Made by a program: the position numbers and the translations under genes. A stretch of DNA of 12,964 nucleotides from Comamonadaceae bacterium (GTDB lineage Bacteria > Pseudomonadota > Gammaproteobacteria > Burkholderiales > Burkholderiaceae_C). The stretch is taken from positions 1-12,964 of the forward strand of contig CANIDW010000017.1 of NCBI GenBank assembly GCA_947466165.1, written 5' to 3'. Below are positions 1 through 6,752 of this stretch, in pieces (the stretch's first letter is position 1; every line of letters begins with the position of its first letter). The notes beneath the pieces are model-generated. The model saw nothing but the letters and a program-made list of their open reading frames with translations, made no database searches and had not been told where the DNA came from.

Positions 1-1761
1 ACCGACGCCCTGATGGGCCAGACGGTCAGCTTGTGCGGCTGGGTGAACCGCCGTCGCGACCACGGCGGCGTGATTTTCATTGACCTGCGCGACCGCGAAG
101 GTTACGTCCAGGTGGTCTGTGACCCGGACCGCGCTGACATGTTCAAGACAGCCGAAGGCGTGCGCAATGAATTTTGCGTGCAGATCAAGGGCCTGGTGCG
201 CGCCCGCCCTGAGGGCACCGTCAACGAGGGCTTGAAAAGCGGCAAAATTGAAGTGCTGTGCCACGAACTCACCGTGCTCAACCCCAGCGTGACGCCGCCC
301 TTCCAGCTGGAGGACGACAACCTGTCGGAAACCACGCGTCTGACACACCGGGTGCTGGACCTGCGCCGTCCCTACATGCAAAACAACCTGATGCTGCGTT
401 ACCGCGTGGCCATGGAAACGCGCAAGTTTCTTGACGCCAACGGTTTCATCGACATCGAAACGCCGATGCTTACCAAGAGCACACCCGAAGGCGCGCGTGA
501 TTATTTGGTGCCCAGCCGCGTCAACGAAGGCCAGTTCTTTGCGCTGCCTCAAAGCCCGCAGCTGTTCAAGCAGCTTTTGATGGTCGCCGGTTTTGACCGC
601 TACTACCAGATCACCAAGTGCTTTCGCGACGAAGACCTGCGCGCCGACCGCCAGCCCGAATTCACGCAGATAGATATTGAAACCTCGTTCATGGGTGAGC
701 AGGACATCCGCGACATGTTTCAGGGCATGATCAGCAACATCTTCAAGACCGTGCTGGCGACCGACTTGGGCGAATTCCCGGTCATGGCTTATTACGATGC
801 GATGCACCGCTTTGGCTCGGACAAGCCCGACCTGCGCGTGAACCTCGAGTTCACCGAGCTCACCGACGTCATGGCCGATGTGGATTTCAAGGTCTTCAGC
901 ACCCCGGCCACCACAGCGGGCGGGCGCGTGGTCGGTCTGCGCGTGCCGGGCGGCTCGGATTTGAGCCGCGGTGAGATCGACGGCTACACCGAGTTCGTCA
1001 AGATTTACGGTGCCAAGGGTCTGGCCTGGATCAAGGTCAACGACGTCAGCAAGGGCCGTGACGGCCTGCAAAGCCCGATTGTCAAGAACCTGCATGACGC
1101 GGCGATCGCTGAGATCCTCAAGCGCTGCGGCGCGCAAAACGGCGACATCATTTTCTTTGGTGCTGACAAGGCCAAGGTCGTCAACGACAGCATAGGCGCG
1201 CTGCGCCTGAAGGTCGGCCACAGCGAGTTCGGCAAGAAAACCGGTCTCTTCACCAAGGGCTGGAAGCCGCTGTGGGTGGTGGACTTTCCGATGTTCGAGC
1301 ATGACGAGGAAAACAACCGCTGGAGCGCTGTGCACCATCCGTTCACGGCACCCAAAGACGGCCACGAAGACTGGATGGACACCGACCCGGGTCGCTGCAT
1401 CGCCAAGGCTTACGACATGGTGCTCAACGGCTGGGAACTTGGCGGCGGCTCGGTGCGGATTCACCGCGCAGACGTGCAAAGCAAGGTCTTCACCGCGCTC
1501 AAGATCGGGCCTGAAGAGGCGCAAGAAAAATTCGGCTTTCTGCTCGACGCGCTGCAGTACGGCGCGCCGCCGCACGGTGGTCTGGCCTTTGGCCTGGACC
1601 GCATCGTCACCATGATGACGGGCGCCGAGTCGATCCGCGATGTGATCGCCTTCCCCAAAACCCAGCGCGCCCAGTGTTTGCTCACGCACGCACCGAGCCC
1701 GGTCGATGAAAAGCAGTTGCGCGAGCTTCACATCCGCCTGCGCAACCCGCTGCCGGCCTGA
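1..1761 (+). CDS. aspS: Aspartyl-tRNA synthetase, bacterial type, 5' truncated by window edge
   Basis: The enzyme charges tRNA with aspartate in the cytoplasm. The frame is open from base 1, so the ATG at 13 is internal: the four codons before it (TDAL) and the next residues fit the usual AspRS N-terminus, and roughly ten residues are missing. 586 residues are visible against about 590-600 in the family. In order they show the OB-fold anticodon-binding domain ([12 protein letters not shown] near residues 12-23), the class II catalytic core with motif 2 ([14 protein letters not shown], about 208-221), the bacterial GAD insertion (about 290-420), the flexible [10 protein letters not shown] segment (about 445-454) and motif 3 (GLAFGLDR, about 527-534). 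His after RRRD and Gly in RPEG fall at the positions that make the Pseudomonas aeruginosa enzyme non-discriminating (His31 and Gly82), so this protein probably also makes Asp-tRNAAsn for GatCAB; that last point is inference. nudB follows after 36 bases. Confidence 0.98.
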   Translation, partial: TDALMGQTVSLCGWVNRRRDHGGVIFIDLRDREGYVQVVCDPDRADMFKTAEGVRNEFCVQIKGLVRARPEGTVNEGLKSGKIEVLCHELTVLNPSVTPPFQLEDDNLSETTRLTHRVLDLRRPYMQNNLMLRYRVAMETRKFLDANGFIDIETPMLTKSTPEGARDYLVPSRVNEGQFFALPQSPQLFKQLLMVAGFDRYYQITKCFRDEDLRADRQPEFTQIDIETSFMGEQDIRDMFQGMISNIFKTVLATDLGEFPVMAYYDAMHRFGSDKPDLRVNLEFTELTDVMADVDFKVFSTPATTAGGRVVGLRVPGGSDLSRGEIDGYTEFVKIYGAKGLAWIKVNDVSKGRDGLQSPIVKNLHDAAIAEILKRCGAQNGDIIFFGADKAKVVNDSIGALRLKVGHSEFGKKTGLFTKGWKPLWVVDFPMFEHDEENNRWSAVHHPFTAPKDGHEDWMDTDPGRCIAKAYDMVLNGWELGGGSVRIHRADVQSKVFTALKIGPEEAQEKFGFLLDALQYGAPPHGGLAFGLDRIVTMMTGAESIRDVIAFPKTQRAQCLLTHAPSPVDEKQLRELHIRLRNPLPA

Positions 1762-1797
1762 GCGGCTGTATAGGGCCCCAGCGCAGCCAGAGCCGGT

Positions 1798-2253
1798 ATG
1801 AAAGCTGCCAAGCTGCCGGTTTCGGTTCTGGTGGTCATTTACACGCCAGCACGTGAAGTGCTGCTGATCCGGCGTGCCGACCATGCGGAGTTCTGGCAGA
1901 GTGTCACGGGTTCTGTGGATTCGCAAGACGCCAGCCTGCGCGACACCGCCGCGCGCGAGGTGCAGGAAGAAACCGGCCTGAGCGTTCAGCCTGCCGAACT
2001 ACAGGATTGGGGTATTGCCAATGTCTATGAAATTTACCCCGCCTGGCGCCACCGTTACGCTCCTGGTGTGACGCACAACACGGAGCATGTGTTCGGCTTG
2101 TGCGTGCCGAGCGCGCAGCCTGTCAGATTGAGCCCGTTGGAGCACACCGCCTGGCAATGGCTGCAATGGCGTGCGGCTGCTGATCTTTGCTATTCAGCTT
2201 CAAACGCCGAGGCCATCTTGCACTTGCCTGAGTTTGTAAGCCTGCGCGCCTGA
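1798..2253 (+). CDS. nudB: Dihydroneopterin triphosphate diphosphatase (Nudix hydrolase)
   Basis: Predicted to remove pyrophosphate from 7,8-dihydroneopterin triphosphate, the step after FolE in folate synthesis. The 151-residue length matches E. coli NudB (150). An N-terminal strand (KLPVSVLVVIYTP) leads into FWQSVTGSV and the Nudix helix R53-E-V-Q-E57-E58-T-G-L61, which supplies the Mg-binding glutamates. The first part of the Nudix box is not canonical: the usual Gly-x5-Glu is G38SVDSQD44A, with one extra residue before REVQEE; as I remember, betaproteobacterial NudB proteins share this longer spacing. The ATG start at 1798 has a weak AGAG about 6 bases upstream. Position directly after aspS is usual in Burkholderiales and supports the NudB call over a generic Nudix enzyme. 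The same strand carries folE about 1.4 kb downstream. Confidence 0.85.
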   Translation: MKAAKLPVSVLVVIYTPAREVLLIRRADHAEFWQSVTGSVDSQDASLRDTAAREVQEETGLSVQPAELQDWGIANVYEIYPAWRHRYAPGVTHNTEHVFGLCVPSAQPVRLSPLEHTAWQWLQWRAAADLCYSASNAEAILHLPEFVSLRA

Positions 2254-2313
2254 AAGTTCGGGTGCTCTGCCGGCTGGCTTGGCGAAGTCTGGAATTTGTG
2301 TCACCCTCTGCAC

Positions 2314-3585
2314 ATGCCCGCTTCCGCTGTTTTGATCCGATCGCGCCCACCCATGCTGCTGCAAGGCGGGGCAGAGTACTTTCCTGCACTGATCGCGGCG
2401 ATGGACAGTGCCGAGTATTGGATTCAGCTGGAAACATATATTTTTGATTTTCATGGTGCGGGCGCGCAAGTGGCTCAAGCCTTGATCCGTGCAGCCCGCC
2501 GCGGTGTGACGGTGCAAGTGCTGGTAGACGGCATAGGCACCGCCGAGCTGCAGCCCGAGTGGCAGGCGCAGTTCACAGCAGCCGGTCTGCAGTGGCAGAT
2601 CTATTCGCCTTTGACGAGCACCTGGCCTGGCCTGAGCCTGTTGTGGCCTGAACAATGGCGCCGCTTGCACCGTAAATTGTGCGTCGTCGACCGACGTCAG
2701 GTTTTTTGTGGCGGCATCAATATCCTTGATGATTTTTACGATCCGCACTACGGTCAATTGAGCGCGCCCCGTTTGGATTTTGCAGTCGTACTTGAAGGTG
2801 GGGTGGCTGAAGCTGCATCTGAAGCCGTAGCCCTTTTGTGGTGGCGTGTGCAAGCGGGCTACAGTGCGCGTCATCATCATTTGGGTGAGGCTTGGGAGGC
2901 CTTCAAAGCGGCCGGTTATGGCGGACGCGTCAGCGCCGCGCATCTGGCACGCAGCCGTGCGGCGGCCATGGTGGGGCGGCCGCAGCAGGCCGGCCGCAGC
3001 CAAAGTCTGCCGGCAGCGCGCGCCGGCCTCTTGCTGCGCGACAACTTGCGTCATCGCAACACCATCGAGCGGGCTTATCGCAAAGCCATAGGGCAGGCGC
3101 GTCATGACATCATGATCGCCAACGCCTACTTTTTGCCCGGCGGGCGCCTGCGTCGCGCGCTCATCAAGGCGGCACGGCGCGGCGTCAAAGTCACGCTCTT
3201 GCTGCAAGGCAAGTACGAGTACTTCATGCAATACCATGCGGCACGACCGGTCTACGGCGCCTTGCTGGAGGCTGGCGTTGAAATCCATGAATACGCGGCA
3301 GGTTTTTTGCACGCCAAAGTGGCGGTGGTGGACGGGCGATGGGCCACAGTGGGCTCGTCCAACCTGGACCCTTTGAGTCTTTTGCTTGCACGGGAAGCCA
3401 ACATGGTGATGGATGACCGCAGCTTTGCGCAAGCACTGCGCCAGCGCTTAGAGGGTGCCATTCAGGGCGGCAGGCGCCTGCAAAGTGCCCAATACAGCCG
3501 GCGTCCGTGGTTCGAGCGTTTGCTGGATCTGGCCGCCTATGCTTTGATGCGCCTGGCGCTGCTGGTGACCCGCCAACGCTACTGA
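2314..3585 (+). CDS. clsB: Cardiolipin synthase B (phospholipase D family)
   Basis: Predicted to make cardiolipin from phosphatidylglycerol by phosphatidyl transfer at the inner membrane. Two HxKx4D motifs of the phospholipase D superfamily are complete: HRKLCVVD at residues 119-126 and HAKVAVVD at 333-340 (numbered from the ATG at 2314), each followed by the GG/GS-x-N segment (GGINI, GSSNLDP). LETYIFDF near residue 39 is the typical ClsB beginning. There are no N-terminal transmembrane helices, unlike ClsA, and the 423 residues fit ClsB (E. coli 413). A short hydrophobic tail (LLDLAAYALMRLALLV) could associate with the membrane. The start is uncertain: a TTG at 2296 with GAAG 8 bases upstream would add six residues, and no good ribosome site precedes the ATG at 2314. 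It lies 60 bases after nudB and 34 before folE. Confidence 0.9.
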   Translation: MPASAVLIRSRPPMLLQGGAEYFPALIAAMDSAEYWIQLETYIFDFHGAGAQVAQALIRAARRGVTVQVLVDGIGTAELQPEWQAQFTAAGLQWQIYSPLTSTWPGLSLLWPEQWRRLHRKLCVVDRRQVFCGGINILDDFYDPHYGQLSAPRLDFAVVLEGGVAEAASEAVALLWWRVQAGYSARHHHLGEAWEAFKAAGYGGRVSAAHLARSRAAAMVGRPQQAGRSQSLPAARAGLLLRDNLRHRNTIERAYRKAIGQARHDIMIANAYFLPGGRLRRALIKAARRGVKVTLLLQGKYEYFMQYHAARPVYGALLEAGVEIHEYAAGFLHAKVAVVDGRWATVGSSNLDPLSLLLAREANMVMDDRSFAQALRQRLEGAIQGGRRLQSAQYSRRPWFERLLDLAAYALMRLALLVTRQRY

Positions 3586-3600
3586 ATACGCTCGAGTTAG

Positions 3601-3614
3601 TTGACTGTTAATAT
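3601..3614 (+). promoter_or_regulatory. AT-rich possible promoter element before folE
   Basis: TTGACTGTTAATAT is an AT-rich island in a GC-rich context, 6-19 bases before the folE ATG. TGT followed by TAATAT resembles an extended -10. No -35 sits at a proper distance from it, and TTGACT is too close to serve as its -35. If active, transcription would begin almost at the folE start codon. This rests on pattern only. Confidence 0.2.
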
Positions 3615-3619
3615 CAGCC

Positions 3620-4354
3620 ATGGACATGAAATCAAGCCTCCCAACAACCATCGCTGCCGGTGCTTTAGACGATGAAGGAACTCCTGTTTCGGTCAAGATC
3701 AGGGAGCGCCTTGTGCAGTCACGCAAGCGCTTTCATGCGAACGACAATATTGCTGCGTTCATTGAGCCCGGCGAGCTCGAAAAGCTGCTCGACGAAGTCG
3801 AGCTCAAGATGCAAGGGGTGCTCGACAGTCTGGTGATCGACACCGAACAAGATCACAACACCAACAACACGGCACGCCGGGTTGCCAAGATGTACCTCAA
3901 TGAGGTTTTCAAGGGCCGTTATGTCGAGGCGCCGCCCATCACTGAGTTCCCCAATGCGGAGCATCTCAATGAGTTGATGATCGTGGGTCCGATCACCGTG
4001 CGTAGCGCCTGCTCACATCATTTTTGTCCGGTCATCGGTCAGGTCTGGATCGGTGTCATGCCCAACGAGCACACCAACGTGATCGGTCTTTCCAAATACG
4101 CGCGCCTGGCCGAGTGGATCATGGGTCGCCCGCAGATCCAGGAAGAGGCGGTGGTGCAACTGGCTGATTTGATTCAGTCCAAGACACAACCCGACGGACT
4201 GGCCATTGTGATGGAGGCCTCCCATTACTGCATGGGCTGGCGCGGCGTCAAAGACCTCGACAGCAAGATGATCAATTCGGTCATGCGCGGCGTGTTTTTG
4301 AAAGACCCGAACCTGCGCCGTGAATTTCTAGCACTCATTCCCAAAAAAATCTAA
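3620..4354 (+). CDS. folE: GTP cyclohydrolase I
   Basis: Converts GTP to 7,8-dihydroneopterin triphosphate, the first step of folate (and other pterin) synthesis. The active-site Zn ligands are present: C131-S-H133-H134 matches E. coli Cys110/His112/His113 and C204 in SHYCMGWRG matches Cys181; K159 (IGLSK), H202 and R208 are also in place. The protein has 244 residues, about 20 more than E. coli FolE, mostly in an N-terminal extension. After R208 the usual Thr/Ser-rich run before GGLF is absent and reads VKDLDSKMINSVMRGVF, so this is a divergent FolE subtype. The ATG at 3620 has no recognisable Shine-Dalgarno; a second ATG lies at 3626. An AT-rich TGTTAATAT just upstream could be an extended -10, which would leave almost no leader (weak inference). 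A BLUF photoreceptor gene follows. Confidence 0.93.
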   Translation: MDMKSSLPTTIAAGALDDEGTPVSVKIRERLVQSRKRFHANDNIAAFIEPGELEKLLDEVELKMQGVLDSLVIDTEQDHNTNNTARRVAKMYLNEVFKGRYVEAPPITEFPNAEHLNELMIVGPITVRSACSHHFCPVIGQVWIGVMPNEHTNVIGLSKYARLAEWIMGRPQIQEEAVVQLADLIQSKTQPDGLAIVMEASHYCMGWRGVKDLDSKMINSVMRGVFLKDPNLRREFLALIPKKI

Positions 4355-4375
4355 GGACCGAGTTGCCAGCAAGTG

Positions 4376-4395
4376 TTGAAGCAGCTGCGCTTCGA
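4376..4395. repeat. Inverted repeat between folE and the BLUF gene
   Basis: TTGAAGC and GCTTCGA flank a 6-nt AGCTGC centre, giving a 7-bp stem with one G-T wobble; the centre also holds the 8-base palindrome GCAGCTGC. It begins 21 bases after the folE stop. No T-run follows, so it is a poor intrinsic terminator; an operator or an mRNA-processing hairpin are alternatives. Confidence 0.4.
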
Positions 4396-4434
4396 CCGAC
4401 CCGCACAGACAGCGCTTTGTACCTTTTATCTTTC

Positions 4435-4439
4435 AAGGA
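4435..4439 (+). promoter_or_regulatory. Ribosome binding site that fixes the BLUF gene start
   Basis: AAGGA lies 8 bases before the ATG at 4448. It decides this start over an in-frame GTG at 4373, which would add 25 residues unlike any BLUF N-terminus. Confidence 0.75.
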
Positions 4440-4447
4440 TTTTTATC

Positions 4448-4873
4448 ATGTTGGTCAGACTTCTTTATGCCAGTCGCGCTGTTGAGCCGCACAACACAGA
4501 AGCCACGGACGCCATACTGGCGCAGTCGCGAACCCATAACCCGGCCTCTGGTATCACCGGGATCCTTTGTTACGGCGGCGGTATTTTTCTGCAAGCCCTT
4601 GAAGGCGGGCGCAGCGCTGTCAACGAACTCTACGGTCATATACAGCGTGACCCGCGGCATAAGGATGTGGTTTTGCTGAGCTACGATGAAATCAGCGAGC
4701 GTAATTTCGGCAGCTGGACCATGGGGCTGGTCAATATCGCCAAGCTCAACACTTCCATCTTGCTCAAATACTCTGAGCGCCCTGAATTCGATCCCTATTC
4801 GGTCTCCGGCAATGTCTCTATGGCTTTGCTGCAGGAGTTGATGGCGACCGCCTCTATCGTCGGGCGTTCCTGA
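4448..4873 (+). CDS. Stand-alone BLUF-domain blue-light photoreceptor
   Basis: A 141-residue short BLUF protein that should bind FAD and switch its hydrogen-bond network under blue light. Every key residue is at AppA spacing: Y7 (AppA Tyr21), N31 (Asn45), Q49 (Gln63), W90 (Trp104) and M92 (Met106). The hallmark GITGILCYGGGIFLQALEG occupies residues 35-53. Residues 1-95 form the ferredoxin-like BLUF fold; the last 45 or so (from NIAKLN) should be the two capping helices seen in PixD-type proteins. There is no fused effector domain, so output must go through a partner protein. It is separated from folE by 93 bases and precedes the DUF429 gene by 13, which suggests co-expression with DUF429 at least. 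The photoreceptor call is firm; the physiological output is unknown. Confidence 0.93.
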   Translation: MLVRLLYASRAVEPHNTEATDAILAQSRTHNPASGITGILCYGGGIFLQALEGGRSAVNELYGHIQRDPRHKDVVLLSYDEISERNFGSWTMGLVNIAKLNTSILLKYSERPEFDPYSVSGNVSMALLQELMATASIVGRS

Positions 4874-4886
4874 CGCTTTGGACACC

Positions 4887-5714
4887 ATGATCGCCGGCTG
4901 CGATTTCTCCAGCAGCCCCAGCCGCCGCAAAGCCATTGTTGTTGCCACCGGCACCTTGCAGCAAACACGGGTGCAACTGGCGCGGCTCGAGACCATAGAG
5001 TCACTGGATGATTTTTCCGCCTGGTTGCGCCAGGACCGTGCCTGGATCTGCGCTTTTGACTTTCCCTTCGGTCTTCCACGCGAACTGGTGCACACCCTGG
5101 GCTGGCCGCTGGAGTGGCACGCCTGCATGGCGCACTACGCCAGTTTGAGTCGGGCGCAGGTCCGCGACACCTTCGCTGCGTTTTGCAATGCCCGGCCGGC
5201 CGGCCGGAAATTCGCTCACCGCGCCACCGATGTGCCGGCCGGCTCCAGCAGCTCCATGAAATGGGTCAACCCGCCGGTCGCTTACATGCTGCACGCCGGC
5301 GTGCCCAGGCTGATCGATGCCGGTGTGTCGTTGCCGGGCCTGGGCCATTCTTCGACCGATCCGTCCCGCATCGCCCTGGAGGGCTATCCCGGGCTGTTGG
5401 CGCGGGAGTTGCTGGGCCCATCGCCGCGCAGCTATAAAAACGATGCCAAGGCGCTGCAAACCCCCGAGCGACTGATCGCACGCAAAGACATGCTGACTGC
5501 GCTCGAACACGGTCAGACGCGGCTGGGTCTGCGGCTCAAACTCACGCACGCGCAGCGTGAGCGTTTGATTGATGACGCCACTGGCGACTCGCTGGATGCC
5601 GTGCTGTGCCTGATGCAGGCAGCCTGGGCCCAACAGCAGCATGCCGCAGGGCATCCACGCTATGGACTGCCGGCGGTGGTCGATCCGCTTGAGGGCTGGA
5701 TCATCACCGCCTGA
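4887..5714 (+). CDS. DUF429 family protein, predicted RNase H-fold nuclease
   Basis: Matches the DUF429 family, which is predicted to have an RNase H-like fold but has no established substrate that I know of. Visible family motifs in the 275 residues are CDFSSSP with D6 on the first strand, AFDFPFGLPR (56-65) with D58, KWVNPP (125-130), EGYPG (165-169), SYKND (182-186) and the acidic helix DDATGDSLDAVLC (229-241) with D230, D234 and D237 as metal-ligand candidates. The spacing of D6, D58 and the late Asp cluster suits an RNase H/RuvC-like active site; this is inference from fold prediction. I chose the ATG at 4887; a TTG at 4878 would add three residues. It starts 13 bases after the BLUF stop with only GGA as a weak ribosome site, so translational coupling is likely. 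Confidence 0.8.
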   Translation: MIAGCDFSSSPSRRKAIVVATGTLQQTRVQLARLETIESLDDFSAWLRQDRAWICAFDFPFGLPRELVHTLGWPLEWHACMAHYASLSRAQVRDTFAAFCNARPAGRKFAHRATDVPAGSSSSMKWVNPPVAYMLHAGVPRLIDAGVSLPGLGHSSTDPSRIALEGYPGLLARELLGPSPRSYKNDAKALQTPERLIARKDMLTALEHGQTRLGLRLKLTHAQRERLIDDATGDSLDAVLCLMQAAWAQQQHAAGHPRYGLPAVVDPLEGWIITA

Positions 5715-5773
5715 TTCATTTCCGCCGATGTGCGCCAAAGCGCAAAATACATCTTGAACAAAAAGGAACCAGG

Positions 5774-6175
5774 ATGGCTTGGCGAAAATGGTTGGCAATT
5801 GGCATGTTGCGCAAAGCCTCCCTCTTGCGGCAGTTGACGGCGCTGTGGTTCATGCTCAAGGAGCCGGCCGCACCGCTAACGCCCAAGATGCTGGCTTTTG
5901 CGTTGTTGGCCTATGCCCTGAGCCCGATTGACCTCATCCCCGACTTTATTCCTGTCCTGGGCTGGCTCGATGACTTGATCTTGCTGCCGATGGGTTTGGC
6001 ATTGGTGGTTTGGCTGGTACCGCACCCGCTCTGGCAGGCGATGCTGGACAAGGCAGACCTGTTTCAGGGGCGCTTACCCAAAATGCTTGCCGGCTTGATC
6101 TTGGTGCTGCTGATCTGGGCCGCGTTGATCATTGCCTTTGGCAGCTGGCTGGTCACCGAGCTCCTGCAGGCATGA
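5774..6175 (+). CDS. YkvA/DUF1232 family small membrane protein
   Basis: Function unknown. The 133-residue protein carries the DUF1232 signature SPIDLIPDFIPVLGWLDD at residues 50-67, which lies in or next to a hydrophobic hairpin; membrane segments are predicted at about 40-60, 67-83 and 105-128. The N-terminus is basic and amphipathic (WRKWLAIGMLRKASLLRQ). The ATG at 5774 is preceded by AAGGA 6 bases away, the best ribosome site in this part of the window. Its TGA overlaps the ATG of the nuclease gene (ATGA), so the two are probably translated together. The 59-base gap upstream holds a short TGCGC-CAAA-GCGCA repeat that may be chance. Confidence 0.82.
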   Translation: MAWRKWLAIGMLRKASLLRQLTALWFMLKEPAAPLTPKMLAFALLAYALSPIDLIPDFIPVLGWLDDLILLPMGLALVVWLVPHPLWQAMLDKADLFQGRLPKMLAGLILVLLIWAALIIAFGSWLVTELLQA

Positions 6176-6708
6176 AGCGCATGCGCCGGCTGCGGGCTAT
6201 CGCCTTCTTGAGCGCGGGGCTACTTGTACTTGTGCATGGTGCAGTGTTGGCGGCTGAGATGAGTCTGCCGGGGCAGGCGCTGCCGCCCTGGACCGGCGTG
6301 GTGACCCACGTGGTAGATGGCGATACGGTGCATGTCCGGCCTGTGGCTGGTGGTGCCTCGCGCAGCCTGCGCCTGCTGGGCATGGATGCGCCTGAAATTT
6401 GCCAGGAAGGCGGCGTGGCGGCGCGCGATGCCTTGAATGAGCGAGTTTTTCAACGGCAAGTTCAGGTGCAGGTGCAAGGCAGCGATGACTACGGCCGCGA
6501 TCTCGTCAGGCTTTATCTGGCCAGTGAAGACGTGGGACAGTGGATGGTTCAGCGGGGTCACGCCTGGTCTTACCGATTCAGGCAGGACCCGGGTCCTTAT
6601 GCCGAGTCAGAGCGGCACGCCCAGATTTTGGGACGTGGTATTTTTGCCGGCTTGCCGCCGGAAAATCCCAGGGACTTCAGGCGTCGCCACGGACCTTGCA
6701 CGCGTTAG
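6172..6708 (+). CDS. Secreted staphylococcal nuclease homologue (thermonuclease family)
   Basis: Predicted Ca2+-dependent nuclease cutting DNA or RNA outside the cytoplasm. A Sec signal peptide is clear: basic MKRMRRLR, a hydrophobic core (AIAFLSAGLLVLVHGAV) and a cleavage site after residue 27 or 28 (VLA-A). The SNase domain follows with all catalytic residues: D51 in VDGDTV (Asp21 of S. aureus nuclease), R67 (Arg35), D72 (Asp40), E75 (Glu43) in MDAPE, and R109 in DDYGRDL (Arg87). The only two cysteines, C77 and C176, could form a disulfide in the periplasm. I chose the ATG at 6172 because it gives the signal peptide and overlaps the YkvA stop; an upstream in-frame extension to 6010 would run through the ykvA gene. 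A membrane-anchored form is possible if the signal is not cleaved. Confidence 0.9.
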   Translation: MKRMRRLRAIAFLSAGLLVLVHGAVLAAEMSLPGQALPPWTGVVTHVVDGDTVHVRPVAGGASRSLRLLGMDAPEICQEGGVAARDALNERVFQRQVQVQVQGSDDYGRDLVRLYLASEDVGQWMVQRGHAWSYRFRQDPGPYAESERHAQILGRGIFAGLPPENPRDFRRRHGPCTR

Positions 6709-6721
6709 CCCCGCAAATTTT

Positions 6722-6752
6722 CGAAGCCCGTATATGCAGTCAGTGGGCTTCG
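6722..6752. terminator. Hairpin at the convergent SNase/moeB junction
   Basis: CGAAGCCC (6722-6729) and GGGCTTCG (6745-6752) form a perfect 8-bp stem around a 15-nt loop, extendable by a G-T and an A-T pair. The moeB stop codon lies in the loop, and the SNase stop is 14 bases outside. Neither side has a strong T-run, so it may stabilise both 3' ends rather than terminate on its own. Confidence 0.4.

Noticed and set aside
2200..3432. Long open frame (about 410 codons) on the minus strand across clsB and the end of nudB
   Set aside because: It is antisense to clsB, which has both HKD motifs; the translation has no recognisable domain and starts and ends without regard to gene borders. GC-rich genes often leave such frames open.
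5192..5207. Tandem CCGG run in the DUF429 gene, and similar GGCCGGCC runs in clsB
   Set aside because: Coding sequence (RPAGR) in a GC-rich genome where GCCGGC is common; no repeat family or boundary is visible.
5735..5748. TGCGC-CAAA-GCGCA inverted repeat before the ykvA gene as a terminator or operator
   Set aside because: Only five base pairs, no T-run on the plus strand and nothing else to support it.
5001..5798. Minus-strand open frame of about 265 codons opposite the DUF429 gene
   Set aside because: Low-complexity His/Gly/Arg/Gln-rich translation with no motif, fully antisense to a gene with family motifs.
6010..6171. In-frame upstream extension of the nuclease gene
   Set aside because: It lies entirely within ykvA and would bury the signal peptide; the ATG at 6172 is better.
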